Shown: in pieces, positions 1 to 9,334 of the stretch | Position numbering within the stretch: the first letter of the stretch is position 1 | How the letters are laid out: each line of letters begins with the position of its first letter | NCBI RefSeq assembly: GCF_007713735.2 | Contig: NZ_VMNW02000066.1 | Coordinates: 1-51,223, forward strand | DNA length: 51,223 nucleotides | Direction of reading: 5' to 3' | From: Amycolatopsis acidicola | GTDB taxonomy: Bacteria; Actinomycetota; Actinomycetes; Mycobacteriales; Pseudonocardiaceae | Notes under the pieces: model-generated | What the model was told of the DNA's origin: nothing | The model's database searches: none | What the model saw: the letters and a program-made list of their open reading frames with translations, nothing else | Position numbers and translations under genes: made by a program

Positions 1-5
1 CTGTC

Positions 6-50
6 GCGCGGAGCGTGTCCGCCGGGGGTGGTGGTCGGGCTGGCGGGTGG
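6..50 (+). repeat. Dispersed intergenic repeat, copy A
   Basis: First of three copies of a G-rich non-coding repeat of about 45 bp, with the core GCGGAGCGTGTC followed by GGGTGGTGG and a run of GGC/GGG. This copy has diverged in the middle (CCGCCGGGGG where the others read GTTGAGGG). It lies at the left window edge, outside any gene. Confidence 0.55.
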
Positions 51-102
51 GAATTCTGGAGGAGGAGATCCCACAGCCAGGGGCCGCCTTGAATCGGGCT
101 GG

Positions 103-150
103 CCGCGCGGGAGCGCGTCCGTTGAGGGTGGTGGCGGGCGACGGGAGGGG
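103..150 (+). repeat. Dispersed intergenic repeat, copy B
   Basis: Second copy, 97 bp from copy A and in the same orientation. It shares the exact 14-mer GTTGAGGGTGGTGG with copy C at 20712-20759, and the 3' part CGGGAGGGG is also shared. It sits just beyond the stop codon of the DUF2567-type gene, so it may belong to that gene's 3' region. Confidence 0.6.
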
Positions 151-191
151 CCCTACCCGCACCGCCACGCAAACCACATTTGAAACACTTC

Positions 192-815
192 CTAGCCCAG
201 TCTCCGGCCGAGGTCGTCGCGGCCGTTCCAGCCCGCCAGCAGTCCGTAGACGAGCGCGGTGGCGAGCGGCTGCGCCACCAGCACCCACCACGACTCGATC
301 TCCGGCGCCTTGGTGAGCACGTCGCCGACCTTCGGCGACCCGGTCACGGTGTACATCCCGCCCGCGAACGCGCCGCCCATCGTGACGCCGAGCCAGGCCG
401 ACAGCAGCGAACCCAGCACGGCGGCGATCATGATCACCGGGCCGCGGCGTTCCCGCATCAGCCAGACGACCGAACCGGTCACGACCCCGGCGCCCATCCC
501 GAGCAGCCCGTAGATCGCCAGCGCGTCGAAGCGGTGCCAGCTTTCCAGCTGCAGCGGGATCAGCTGCCCGCCGTCGAACACCCGCACCCGCTGCCCCGGC
601 GCGAGCCGCGACCAGAGCCAGCCCAGCGGGATCCCGACCAGGCCGATCAACGACAGCACGCTCACCGACGGCAGCAGATCGGCCTTGACCACGACTCGCG
701 GGCGCGGGCGGGGAAGGTTGAACACGAGCCTGGACAACGCCGGCTCGTCGCCGTGCCGCGAAGCGCCGCCGGCTCCGACCGCTTCCTCAGCCACTCCGTC
801 TCCGTTCGCCGCCAA
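192..815 (-). CDS. DUF2567-type integral membrane protein
   Basis: Protein of 207 aa ending in TAG at 192-194. The sequence shows a charged N-terminus of about 45 residues, then about four hydrophobic stretches (near residues 48-68, 100-118, 125-150 and 178-195), with a short extracytoplasmic-looking loop after the first. The pattern resembles the actinobacterial DUF2567 family, whose function is unknown. It lies 70 bp downstream of bioD on the same strand and could be co-transcribed. I see no catalytic motif. The family call is from memory of the architecture, so it is moderate; the reading frame is secure because it follows bioD and carries clear membrane segments. Confidence 0.7.
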   Translation of the reverse strand: MAANGDGVAEEAVGAGGASRHGDEPALSRLVFNLPRPRPRVVVKADLLPSVSVLSLIGLVGIPLGWLWSRLAPGQRVRVFDGGQLIPLQLESWHRFDALAIYGLLGMGAGVVTGSVVWLMRERRGPVIMIAAVLGSLLSAWLGVTMGGAFAGGMYTVTGSPKVGDVLTKAPEIESWWVLVAQPLATALVYGLLAGWNGRDDLGRRLG

Positions 816-885
816 CCCTGCCTGGCCAAGGGGAGACTAGCCGGTGCCCGCGCTCGTGCACGCACCGTGTCGAGCGCGTCGCGCG

Positions 886-1602
886 TCAGGTCCGGGCCGC
901 GGCCGCTTTCTGGAAGCTGTCCGGGTCGAACTCGCCGCCGAACCACGGCGACAGCCCGGCGCGCGCGTGCTCGACGAACTCGGCCGGGGCACGGCCCGGC
1001 GCGCCCGCGGCAAGCGCTCCGAGCAGCGGCGCACCGGCCGCGACGGGCAAGTCGGCGACGTTGGACAGGCTCGCCAGATCCGGCTCCTCCGGCCACGAAC
1101 CGATCACCAGCCCCGCCACGTGCAACCCGCGCGCGTTGGCGACCTCGGCCGTCAGCGCGGTCGCGTTCAGCGTGCCGAGACCGGCGTCGGCGACCACGAT
1201 CAGCAACGCGCCCAGCGCCCAGGCCGAGTCCGCCAGCGTGCTGCCATCCGGCCCGAACCGCACCAGCAGCCCGCCGACGCCCTCGATCAGCACCAGGTCG
1301 TGGGTCTCGTCCAGCTCAGTGGCCGCGGACGCGACGTCGGCCGGGCTCACCGTGGGCAGGCCGCGCTGCCGCGCCGCCGCCTCCGGGGACAGCCTGTCCG
1401 GATAGCGCCGCAGTTCGCGCGTGGTGACCGGGCCCGCGAGCCGCGAGATCACGTCGACGTCGCCCTGCTCGCCGGGGGCGAGCCCGGTCTGCGCGGGTTT
1501 GAGCACGGCGACCCGACGGCCCCCGGCCACGGCCAGCGCGGCGATCGCGGCCGTGACGGCGGTCTTGCCCACCCCGGTTCCGGTCCCCGTCAGCACGAGC
1601 AT
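886..1602 (-). CDS. bioD: Dethiobiotin synthetase
   Basis: ATP-dependent closure of the ureido ring of dethiobiotin from 7,8-diaminopelargonate and CO2, the penultimate step of biotin synthesis, in the cytoplasm. The 238-aa protein starts MLVLTGTGTGVGKT, which carries the P-loop GTGTGVGKT. It continues with KPAQTG (substrate-binding lysine), an acidic DVDVISRL segment and EGVGGLLV, all characteristic of BioD. I chose the ATG at 1602; an in-frame GTG two codons upstream is also possible. The upstream extension of this frame is arginine/tryptophan-rich and overlaps the carbonic anhydrase gene, so it is rejected. No bioA, bioF or bioB lies in the window, so the rest of the pathway is elsewhere or to the left. 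Confidence 0.93.
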   Translation of the reverse strand: MLVLTGTGTGVGKTAVTAAIAALAVAGGRRVAVLKPAQTGLAPGEQGDVDVISRLAGPVTTRELRRYPDRLSPEAAARQRGLPTVSPADVASAATELDETHDLVLIEGVGGLLVRFGPDGSTLADSAWALGALLIVVADAGLGTLNATALTAEVANARGLHVAGLVIGSWPEEPDLASLSNVADLPVAAGAPLLGALAAGAPGRAPAEFVEHARAGLSPWFGGEFDPDSFQKAAAART

Positions 1603-1789
1603 GGTCACGGAACTCAACGGTAGTACGCACCCCGGCGCGACCCCGACACCGGCTTGTGGCCCGCTCCGCTCAGCAGGTGGTGAACTGCTCAGGCCGACCG
1701 CCTCGAACCCGTTCTCGACCAGCAGGTTCGCCGCGCCCGCCGACTGCCTCACCCGCCTCCCACACGCGGCCCACCGGACGACTCCGGCC

Positions 1790-4045
1790 TCAGTCGTCCG
1801 CCAGCACGCGATCAGCCTCCCCGAACGCTCCGCTCTCCGCGTCGTACAAATGCACCCTGGCGGCGCCGACGTCGAAGTACATCCCGAGCAGTTCGACGTC
1901 CCCACGCGCCTCGGCGCGCGCGATCGTCGGGTACTCACGCAGCCTTTCCAGCTGCTGCAACACGTTGTGCAGCGCCAGCTGGTCGGCATCCGACGCGGGC
2001 AGCCTGCCTTCGACCGACAGCGGTGGATTCTGCCTCGCGCGGCGCAGGCTCGGCTCCGCGTGCCGCAACCACGACTGCAGCGCCGAAGCCCCCTCGGGCG
2101 CGCCCTTGAGCAACGCCTTCATCGCCCCGCACGAGGAATGCCCGCACACCACGATCTCCCGCACCTTCAGCACGTCCACCGCGAACTCCAGTGACGCGCC
2201 GATCGAGGCGTCCGCGCCGCCGGCGCAGGTCGCGTGATCCGGCACCAGGTTGCCGATGTTGCGGATGGTGAACAGGTCACCGGGGCCGCTGCTGGTGATC
2301 AGGTTCGGCACGATCCGCGCGTCACCGCAGGTGAGGAACAGCGTCTGCGGCTCGTGCACGTCGGCCAGCCTGCCCAGGATCGGCTTCACCAGCTCCGAGG
2401 TGCGGCGCTCGAACTCGGCTACGCCACGGCGCATCGAACTGTCCGTGCGCTGCGCGGGAATGCGGGGCTCCTCGTGCGCGAGCTGCCATTCCGACCACGG
2501 CGCGAACCAGCGCGGCAGCACCCGCCTCGCCTGTCCTTTGTGGACGGTCGGGGCGCCGGACTTGCCGCGCTCGAACCAGGGATGCCCGATCTCGTCGACG
2601 ATGACCGTGCCGCCGGAGCCCTCGTGCGAATGCTGCCAGGCCGACAGCGTGTCGAACGCGGCGTGGTCGAGGTAGTCGACGACCAGTTCCAGTGCGACCC
2701 TCGTGCCACGCGGAATTCCGCCCAGCACGGCGGAAAGCCGCGGAATCGACAACGCCGACAGTGCGCCCTCGACCACCACCCGCCAGCCGTCCCCGTCCTG
2801 TTCGGCGTGGATTCCGGACCACAGGGCGCGGTGCAGCATCAGCAACGCGGCGGCCGCGATTCCGAGCAGTACGCCGGTGAGCAGGTCGAGCACGACCACC
2901 CCGGTGATCGTGACGAGGTACACGGACAGGTCACCGTGGCGGCGGATCTCCTTGATCTGGCCGAAGTTCACGAGCTTCGCGCCGACGTGCACCAGCAGCC
3001 CCGCGAGCGCGGCGAGCGGGATGGCGCGCAGCGCACCGGCGAGCAGCGCGACGAACAGCAGGATCCAGACCCCGTGCAGGATCGCCGACATCCGGGTGCG
3101 CGCGCCGGACGCGATGTTGGCCGAGCTGCGCACGATCACCCCGGCGACGGGCAGCCCGCCCAGCGCGCCGGAGACGACGTTCGCCGCGCCCTGGCCGGTC
3201 AGCTCACGGTCGAGGTTCGTGCGGCCGCCGTGCATCTTGTCGGTCGCCATCGCCGAAAGCAGGCTCTGCACGCTCGTCACGAGCGCGACGGTGACCACGG
3301 CGACGGCGAAGCTCATCCAGCCGCCGTTCGGGAACAGCGGGACGAAGTGGACTTCCAGTACGTTCGCGGGCACCTCGACCCGCGGCACGTTCAGTCCGAA
3401 AAGGACGGACGCGCCGGTGACCACGCCGATCGCGGCGAGCGGAGCGGGGATCTTCCGGACGGCGGCGGGCAGTTTGCCCCAGACGATCAGGATCGCGAGC
3501 GTGGCCAGGCCGAGCGCGGTGGCCGCGCCGTGCGCGTTGAGCAGTTGGTGTGGCAGCTGCAGCAGGTTGTCCAGCGGAGAACTCTGCGCGGTGCCACCGA
3601 AAACCACGTGCAGCTGGGCCAGCACGATGGTCAGGCCGATCCCGGCGAGCATGCCGTGCACGATGGCCGGCGAGATGGCGAGCGCGGCGCGCGCTATCCG
3701 GCTCAGCCCGAGCAGGATCTGCAGCGCGCCGGCGAGCATGGTGATGGCGCAGGTGGTGGCCCAGCCGAACTGGGCGACGGTTTCGGCCATGATCACGGTC
3801 AGCCCGGCGGCGGGACCGCTGACCTGCAACGGGGAACCGCCGAGCGCGCCGGCGACGAGGCCACCGACGACGGCGGCGACGAGCCCGGCGACCACGGGCG
3901 CGCCCGACGCGAGCGCGATGCCGAGCGAAAGCGGTACAGCGACAAGGAAAACGACGAGCGAAGCGGGAACGTCGTGGCGCAGGTTCGTCAGCCACGCCCG
4001 TGCCGGTGGCGCGTGCTCGCGTTCACGCGCGGACAGGTCGATCAT
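1790..4045 (-). CDS. SulP-family transporter fused to beta-carbonic anhydrase
   Basis: Fusion protein of 751 aa. Residues 25-410 form a SulP/SLC26 anion transporter with about 10-12 membrane segments, including VSGPAAGLTVIMAETV near the start and LGGLPVAGVIVRSSANIASGARTR. About residues 415-500 are STAS-like (ALSIPRL, VVDYLDHAAFD). Residues about 540-751 are a beta-class carbonic anhydrase. The zinc and catalytic residues are visible: Cys573, Asp575 and Arg577 in LTCGDARI, and His636 and Cys639 in VCGHSSCGAM. The inferred role is bicarbonate or sulfate uptake coupled to CO2/HCO3- conversion at the inner membrane; M. tuberculosis Rv3273 has the same architecture. The ATG at 4045 has a GGGAG ribosome-binding site. 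The gene stands alone, with a non-coding stretch upstream. Confidence 0.93.
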   Translation of the reverse strand: MIDLSAREREHAPPARAWLTNLRHDVPASLVVFLVAVPLSLGIALASGAPVVAGLVAAVVGGLVAGALGGSPLQVSGPAAGLTVIMAETVAQFGWATTCAITMLAGALQILLGLSRIARAALAISPAIVHGMLAGIGLTIVLAQLHVVFGGTAQSSPLDNLLQLPHQLLNAHGAATALGLATLAILIVWGKLPAAVRKIPAPLAAIGVVTGASVLFGLNVPRVEVPANVLEVHFVPLFPNGGWMSFAVAVVTVALVTSVQSLLSAMATDKMHGGRTNLDRELTGQGAANVVSGALGGLPVAGVIVRSSANIASGARTRMSAILHGVWILLFVALLAGALRAIPLAALAGLLVHVGAKLVNFGQIKEIRRHGDLSVYLVTITGVVVLDLLTGVLLGIAAAALLMLHRALWSGIHAEQDGDGWRVVVEGALSALSIPRLSAVLGGIPRGTRVALELVVDYLDHAAFDTLSAWQHSHEGSGGTVIVDEIGHPWFERGKSGAPTVHKGQARRVLPRWFAPWSEWQLAHEEPRIPAQRTDSSMRRGVAEFERRTSELVKPILGRLADVHEPQTLFLTCGDARIVPNLITSSGPGDLFTIRNIGNLVPDHATCAGGADASIGASLEFAVDVLKVREIVVCGHSSCGAMKALLKGAPEGASALQSWLRHAEPSLRRARQNPPLSVEGRLPASDADQLALHNVLQQLERLREYPTIARAEARGDVELLGMYFDVGAARVHLYDAESGAFGEADRVLADD

Positions 4046-4376
4046 CTTGGTCTCCCAGGGGTTTCGCGACCCGGCGTGTTCGCCGGACCACCCAGGGATA
4101 CCGAAAAACCGGACGAAAGTCGTGTATGTGGATCATGCTCACGTTCCCGCCACAGCGGGCAGTGACGCCGGACCGGGGCTGCACGCGGCCATTCTCATCC
4201 GATCCGGTCGCCACGCGGAACCAAGATCAACACTATGTCACGGGCCGCGGCGCCGTGGCCGCCGTCACACCACATCCGGTGAACTTCGAATTCACGCCCT
4301 GCGCGACGCCGCGAACGGCGCGACACTGCCCGGCCGACCCCGGGAACGACACGGGACCGGCCGGACAGCGGCGGCT
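4046..4376. other. Non-coding stretch upstream of the SulP-CA gene
   Basis: About 330 bp with no convincing gene. It holds the 5' region of the SulP-carbonic anhydrase gene and the 3' flank of the P450 gene, both on the minus strand. A short inverted repeat GTGAA(N7)TTCAC is centred at 4287 with TTCGAA in its loop; it could be an operator but is too short to assert. No terminator-like hairpin was recognised below the P450 stop. Confidence 0.5.
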
Positions 4377-5588
<1,212 letters not shown>

Positions 5589-5719
5589 TCTTCGGCCTCC
5601 CAGTGGCGCGGTTGACCTACCGACAACGGATCGCCGCCCGGGATCGTGCCCGGGCTCAGCGTTCTCTCAGCGCGGCAGCGGCGGGGTACGACAATTCCGG
5701 CACCCTAGGATCGGGGACC

Positions 5720-6337
5720 ATGAGGTACCGGCCGATCTCCTTCGAGCTGCTCGCCGCCGAACTGGTCGAGCGCGTGCTCGCGCTGCCGGGCACGCCGTGG
5801 GTGCGGATCGCGGTCGACGGTGCGGCCGGCACGGCGTCGCTGGCGGACGCGATGGTGGATCCCTTGCGGGTCAACGGGCGACCGGCCCAGCGGGTGTCCA
5901 CTGTGGACTTCCTGAAGCCGGCGTCGCTGCGGTTCGAGAAAGGCAGGGAAGACCCCGAAGCGCGCTATTACGACTGGCTGGACGAAAACGCCCTCCGCCG
6001 CGAGGTCCTCGACCCGCTCTCCCCCGGCGGCACCGGCCTGGTGCTGCCCGCGCTCTGGGACGCGGAACGGGATCGCGCCACCCGCGCGGACCGCGTGGAA
6101 CTGCCGCCGGGCGGGGTGCTCATCGCCGACGGCGAGCTACTCCTCGGCCGCGGCCTGCCCTTCGAACTGACCGTCCACCTGTCCCTGTCCACCGGAGCGC
6201 TGCGCCGCCGGCTGCCCGAGGCGGAGCACTGGGCCCTGCCCGCTTTCGAGCGCTACGAACAAGAAGTGCACCCCGCCGAGACCGCCGACGTGCTCGTGCG
6301 CGCCGACGACCCGCGCCATCCGGCCGTCGCCGCCTGA
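5720..6337 (+). CDS. Uridine-kinase-like P-loop protein with degenerate Walker A
   Basis: Protein of 205 aa starting MRYRPISFELLAAELVERV. The fold signature is that of actinobacterial proteins annotated as uridine kinase: VRIAVDGAAGTAS (residues 28-40) where a P-loop would lie, then VSTVDFLKPASLRFEKGR..DPEARYYDWLDENALRREVLDPL and a late VLIADGELLL (Walker B-like, then a strand). The Walker A lysine is absent (DGAAGTAS rather than GxxxxGKS/T), so kinase activity is doubtful. The start at 5720 is preferred over the upstream in-frame ATG at 5603 because TAGGAT at 5706-5711 fits a -10 element directly upstream. It runs tail to tail with the mannosyltransferase gene, the two stop codons touching. 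Confidence 0.75.
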   Translation: MRYRPISFELLAAELVERVLALPGTPWVRIAVDGAAGTASLADAMVDPLRVNGRPAQRVSTVDFLKPASLRFEKGREDPEARYYDWLDENALRREVLDPLSPGGTGLVLPALWDAERDRATRADRVELPPGGVLIADGELLLGRGLPFELTVHLSLSTGALRRRLPEAEHWALPAFERYEQEVHPAETADVLVRADDPRHPAVAA

Positions 6338-7474
6338 TCAGGGCGTGAGCAGCTCGGTGAGCCGCCGAGCGTGCAGATCCCAGCGCCAGTGCTCGCGCAC
6401 CCACGTCCGGCCCGCCTCGCCCATCTTGCGGGCGCGCGGCGGATCGTTCAGCAGCGGCGCCAGAGTGTCCACCAGCTGCTCGACGTCGCGGCCGTCCACG
6501 ACATGCCCGGTCACCTCGTCCAGCACCGTCTCCGGCGCACCGCCGGAACGCCCCGCCACAACGGGCAGCCCGGTGGCCGAGGCTTCCAGGTACACGATCC
6601 CGAGCCCCTCCACGTCGAGCCCCTTGCCGCGCGTGCGCGCGGGCATCGCGAAGACGTCGCCCGCCGCGTAATGCGCGGGCAGCTCCGGCCACGGCACGGA
6701 GCCGGTGATCACGACGTCACCCTCGAGGTCGAGCGAAGACACCAGCTGGGAAAGCCTTTTGCGGTAAGGGCCGCCGCCCACGATCAGCAACGCCGCGCCG
6801 GGCACCAGTTTGCGCAGTTCCGGCATCGCGCGGATCAGCATGTCCTGCCCCTTGCGCGGCACCAGCCTCGACACGCACACCACCGTCGGCCGGTCGCCGA
6901 GCCCGTGCCGGGCCCGGATTTCCTCGCGCGCGGCGGGATCGGGCCGGAACAGCTCGGTGTCCACTCCGGACGGCAGGTGCTCCAGCCCGGCCATCGGGCC
7001 GAACGCCGAAGCGAACCGGCGCCGCGTGTACTTGCTGACGTACGTCACGACGTCCGTGGTGTCGCCGATGCGCCGCAACGCCTGGCGCGCCGCCGGAAGC
7101 ATCGACCAGCCCACCTCGTGCCCGTGGGTGCACGCGACGATCCGCTGTGCCCCGGCGGCCCGCAGTGGCTTCGAGAGCAGCGCCAGCGGCGCCGCGGCGC
7201 CGAACCACACGGACTCGCACTCACGGGCGCGCAGGATGTCCTTCGCCCGTCGCAAGACGTCCGGCGTCGGCAACATCAGCGAAGTCGGGTGCCGGACCAC
7301 CTCGAACGGCGCCGCCGCGTCGAACTCGGGATGCGAGCCCGAGGACGCGTGCCACGAAGGCGCGTAGACCACCAGCTCGTCCGGCGGCAGCCGCCGGGCC
7401 AGCGAGTCGAGGTAGTTCTGGATCCCCCCTGGCCGCGGCGGGAAATCGTTGGTCACCAGCAGGGTCCGAGGCAC
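6338..7474 (-). CDS. pimB: GDP-mannose-dependent phosphatidylinositol monomannoside mannosyltransferase (PimB type)
   Basis: GT4-family glycosyltransferase of 378 aa that adds the second mannose to phosphatidylinositol mannoside at the cytoplasmic face of the membrane, feeding PIM and lipoglycan synthesis. Visible features are the N-terminal acceptor loop FPPRPGGIQNYL, CTHGHEVGW, SRLVPRKGQD at the start of the donor domain, GGGPYR, and the C-terminal GLDVEGLGIVYLEASATGLPVV that carries the family's EX7E-type element. The GTG start at 7474 follows TAATCT (minus strand, 7481-7486) by 6 nt, suggesting a leaderless mRNA. Proximity to the NlpC/P60 gene matches the mycobacterial Rv2188c-Rv2190c order, which supports the specific name; a different mannosyl or glucosyl transfer is possible. 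Confidence 0.85.
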   Translation of the reverse strand: MPRTLLVTNDFPPRPGGIQNYLDSLARRLPPDELVVYAPSWHASSGSHPEFDAAAPFEVVRHPTSLMLPTPDVLRRAKDILRARECESVWFGAAAPLALLSKPLRAAGAQRIVACTHGHEVGWSMLPAARQALRRIGDTTDVVTYVSKYTRRRFASAFGPMAGLEHLPSGVDTELFRPDPAAREEIRARHGLGDRPTVVCVSRLVPRKGQDMLIRAMPELRKLVPGAALLIVGGGPYRKRLSQLVSSLDLEGDVVITGSVPWPELPAHYAAGDVFAMPARTRGKGLDVEGLGIVYLEASATGLPVVAGRSGGAPETVLDEVTGHVVDGRDVEQLVDTLAPLLNDPPRARKMGEAGRTWVREHWRWDLHARRLTELLTP

Positions 7475-7504
7475 GGTGGGAGATTACCGGCCCCGGAAAA
7501 CGAG

Positions 7505-7533
7505 AAGGGCGGCACCGCTGGGGTGCCGCCCTT
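7505..7533 (-). terminator. Hairpin terminator of the NlpC/P60 gene
   Basis: Perfect 12-bp inverted repeat (7505-7516 with 7522-7533, AAGGGCGGCACC arms) with a 5-nt loop, lying 20 bp past the stop of the minus-strand NlpC/P60 gene. On the minus strand it is followed by CTCGTTTT. It separates this gene from pimB. Confidence 0.8.
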
Positions 7534-7552
7534 CCCGTGGGAGTCGCGCAGG

Positions 7553-8605
7553 TCAGTAGGCGACCCGGCGAGCGCCCGAATAGTCGTTCTGCAGCGGCGA
7601 AATCTTCACCACGTCGCCGGTGTCCGGCGCGTGCACCATCTTGCCGTCGCCGAGGTAGATCCCGACGTGGTGCACCGGGCTGCCGAAGAACACGAGGTCA
7701 CCCGGCTGCAGCTGGGACCGCGAAACGGCCATGCCGGTGGTGGACTGCGCCGAGGACGTCCGCGGGAGCGTGATCCCGGCCTTGCCGTACGAGTACATCG
7801 TCAGGCCCGAGCAGTCGAACGTGCTCGGACCCGTGTCGCCCCACACGTAGTCGCTGCCCAGCTTGGACAGCGCGACGTTGATCGCGGTCTGCGCGGCCTG
7901 CGACGGGGCGGGCAGGTTCGGGTTCGCGCCGCCGGTGTCCTTCTGCGCCGCCTTGTCCGAAGCGCTCAGCCGGTTGCTCAGCTGCGCCAGGTCGGCGACC
8001 TGCTTGTCCAGCGCGGCCTTGCGGGAGTTGAGGTCGTTCAGCAGCTGGGCCGAAGCGTCCGAAGCGGACTGCGCGCGGTTCTTCGCGTCGTTGGCCTGCG
8101 CCTGCGCCGCGGCGGCCGCCTGCACGGCACCGGTGTAGTCACCGAGCGCGCGGTTCTTCTGGTCCGCCAGCACCGAAAGCGCGGAGGAGCGGTCCAGGAA
8201 GTCCTGCGCCGAGGTGGTGGTCAGCAGTGCGGACAGCCGGTTGTACTGGGCGCCGCTGACGAACGACGCGTCGGCGAACTGGTCGACGACCGTCTGGAAC
8301 TTCGCCGCGTCCGCCTGCGCGGAAGCGACCTTCTGGTTGGCCGCCGCGAGGTCGGCGTTCGCCTTGGCGAGGTCGGCCTGCTTGGCGTTGAAGTCGTCCT
8401 GCGCCTTGAGCTTGTCCTCGTTCAGCTGCTCAGCCTGCTGAGCGGCCGCGCGGTACTGGGCCAAGGCGTCGGCCGAGTTGGTCGGGGGGGACTGGAGGGC
8501 GGGGGCGGTGACGGCGCTGGCTGGGACGCCTGCGCTCACCGCGGTGATCACCGCTGCCGCGGAAAGGGCGCCTGCGATCACGCGCTTGATGGGTTGCGAC
8601 TGCAC
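7553..8605 (-). CDS. Secreted NlpC/P60 peptidoglycan endopeptidase
   Basis: Cell-wall hydrolase of 350 aa, expected to cut peptide stems of peptidoglycan outside the cell. The N-terminus is a Sec signal peptide (basic QPIKR, then VIAGALSAAAVITAVSAGVPASA). Residues about 45-215 are alanine- and glutamine-rich with heptad patterning, a coiled coil like that of RipA-type proteins. A linker with NPNLPAPS precedes the NlpC/P60 domain (about 235-350) with Cys265 in STFDCSGL, His313 in HHVGIYLG and a third polar residue near His325 (MVHAPDTGD). The start is the GTG at 8605, because AAAGGAGA lies upstream and the signal peptide begins there; the longer ATG frame is untranslated leader. The order next to pimB recalls Rv2190c. 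Confidence 0.92.
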   Translation of the reverse strand: MQSQPIKRVIAGALSAAAVITAVSAGVPASAVTAPALQSPPTNSADALAQYRAAAQQAEQLNEDKLKAQDDFNAKQADLAKANADLAAANQKVASAQADAAKFQTVVDQFADASFVSGAQYNRLSALLTTTSAQDFLDRSSALSVLADQKNRALGDYTGAVQAAAAAQAQANDAKNRAQSASDASAQLLNDLNSRKAALDKQVADLAQLSNRLSASDKAAQKDTGGANPNLPAPSQAAQTAINVALSKLGSDYVWGDTGPSTFDCSGLTMYSYGKAGITLPRTSSAQSTTGMAVSRSQLQPGDLVFFGSPVHHVGIYLGDGKMVHAPDTGDVVKISPLQNDYSGARRVAY

Positions 8606-9045
8606 GCCGCGCGTGTCTCCTTTGCATTCGGCCGCCTGCCGGCGCCGCGCGCAGAGGTCGGGGGCCCTCTGCCGCCGGGCGCGGGCGGACACGCGCCAAC
8701 TCCCGGCGAACGGCACTTCCCACCGTGCGCGGGCAAGGCGGTATCCCACCTATGTCCCTGCGACAGTGGTTCCGGCGCAACTCCCCGACAAAGCTGCTTC
8801 GGCGGCAATCCCGCGTCGCCGTCACTGGTGCGACGGCTACCGGTCGCGAGATCTCGGCTAGGTTACGAAACCCCCGCCTGCTCGTCCAGGAGGTACCCCA
8901 CAAAAACTCTGTGTGACCTGCCCGCACCCCGTTCGGACCAGCGACGACACTGTGGGTGTGACCAGCATCTCAATTCGTGGGGTTACGACTACTGACCGTT
9001 CGCCGCCCAGATCGACCGTTTGTCGCGCTCGGTGTGTTGTCCCCT
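8606..9045 (-). other. Long upstream region of the NlpC/P60 gene, with a leader hairpin
   Basis: About 440 bp between the CxxC small gene and the NlpC/P60 start, without a convincing gene. Near the start codon, 8651-8672 forms a 7-bp hairpin (GCAGAGG/CCTCTGC, 8-nt loop) in the would-be 5' UTR, followed by GC-rich sequence that can fold further. On the minus strand GTTTCGTAACCTAG at about 8858-8871 is AT-richer and could contain a promoter. I looked for a c-di-AMP (ydaO) riboswitch, common upstream of such hydrolases, and did not find its conserved CAGCTAACCTCG 3' block. Confidence 0.5.
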
Positions 9046-9261
9046 TCAGGCAGCTCGGTCCCGGCGCTTTTCCACCATCGGCACATGCCGCAGGCTCGGG
9101 ATCAACCCGCCTTCGGCCAGCGCGTCGATGGCGCGCAGTTCGTCCTGGTCCCACTCGATGGACGGTGGCGCGTTCAGCAGCACGCTGACCGCGCAGTCCG
9201 CGCAGCCGACCCCGCGCACGACACAGCGGCCGCAGTCCACGAGCTCAGTGTCTTCGGTCAT
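9046..9261 (-). CDS. Small CxxC-x6-CxxC protein, unknown function
   Basis: Protein of 71 aa starting MTEDTELVDC. It has two CxxC knuckles, Cys10/Cys13 and Cys20/Cys23 (CGRC and CADC), that could hold a metal ion, followed by an acidic segment (PPSIEWDQDELRAIDALAEGG) and a basic tail MVEKRRDRAA. The ATG at 9261 is chosen over an ATG 11 codons upstream because GGGAGG sits 7 nt before it. It lies 73 bp downstream of the NYN nuclease gene on the same strand and probably shares its transcript. I do not recognise a named family; the tight context suggests a conserved actinobacterial protein, perhaps nucleic-acid- or redox-related. Confidence 0.75.
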   Translation of the reverse strand: MTEDTELVDCGRCVVRGVGCADCAVSVLLNAPPSIEWDQDELRAIDALAEGGLIPSLRHVPMVEKRRDRAA

Positions 9262-9334
9262 TCCGGCCTCCCTGTCGAACACCAGTTCGTTCATGAGAAG
9301 CACGGTAGAGACACCCACCGACAATTCCGTGATT

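Noticed and set aside
8606..9045. c-di-AMP (ydaO/yuaA) riboswitch upstream of the NlpC/P60 gene
   Set aside because: The conserved 3' block (CAGCTAACCTCG) and the paired GGGG elements could not be found on the minus strand.
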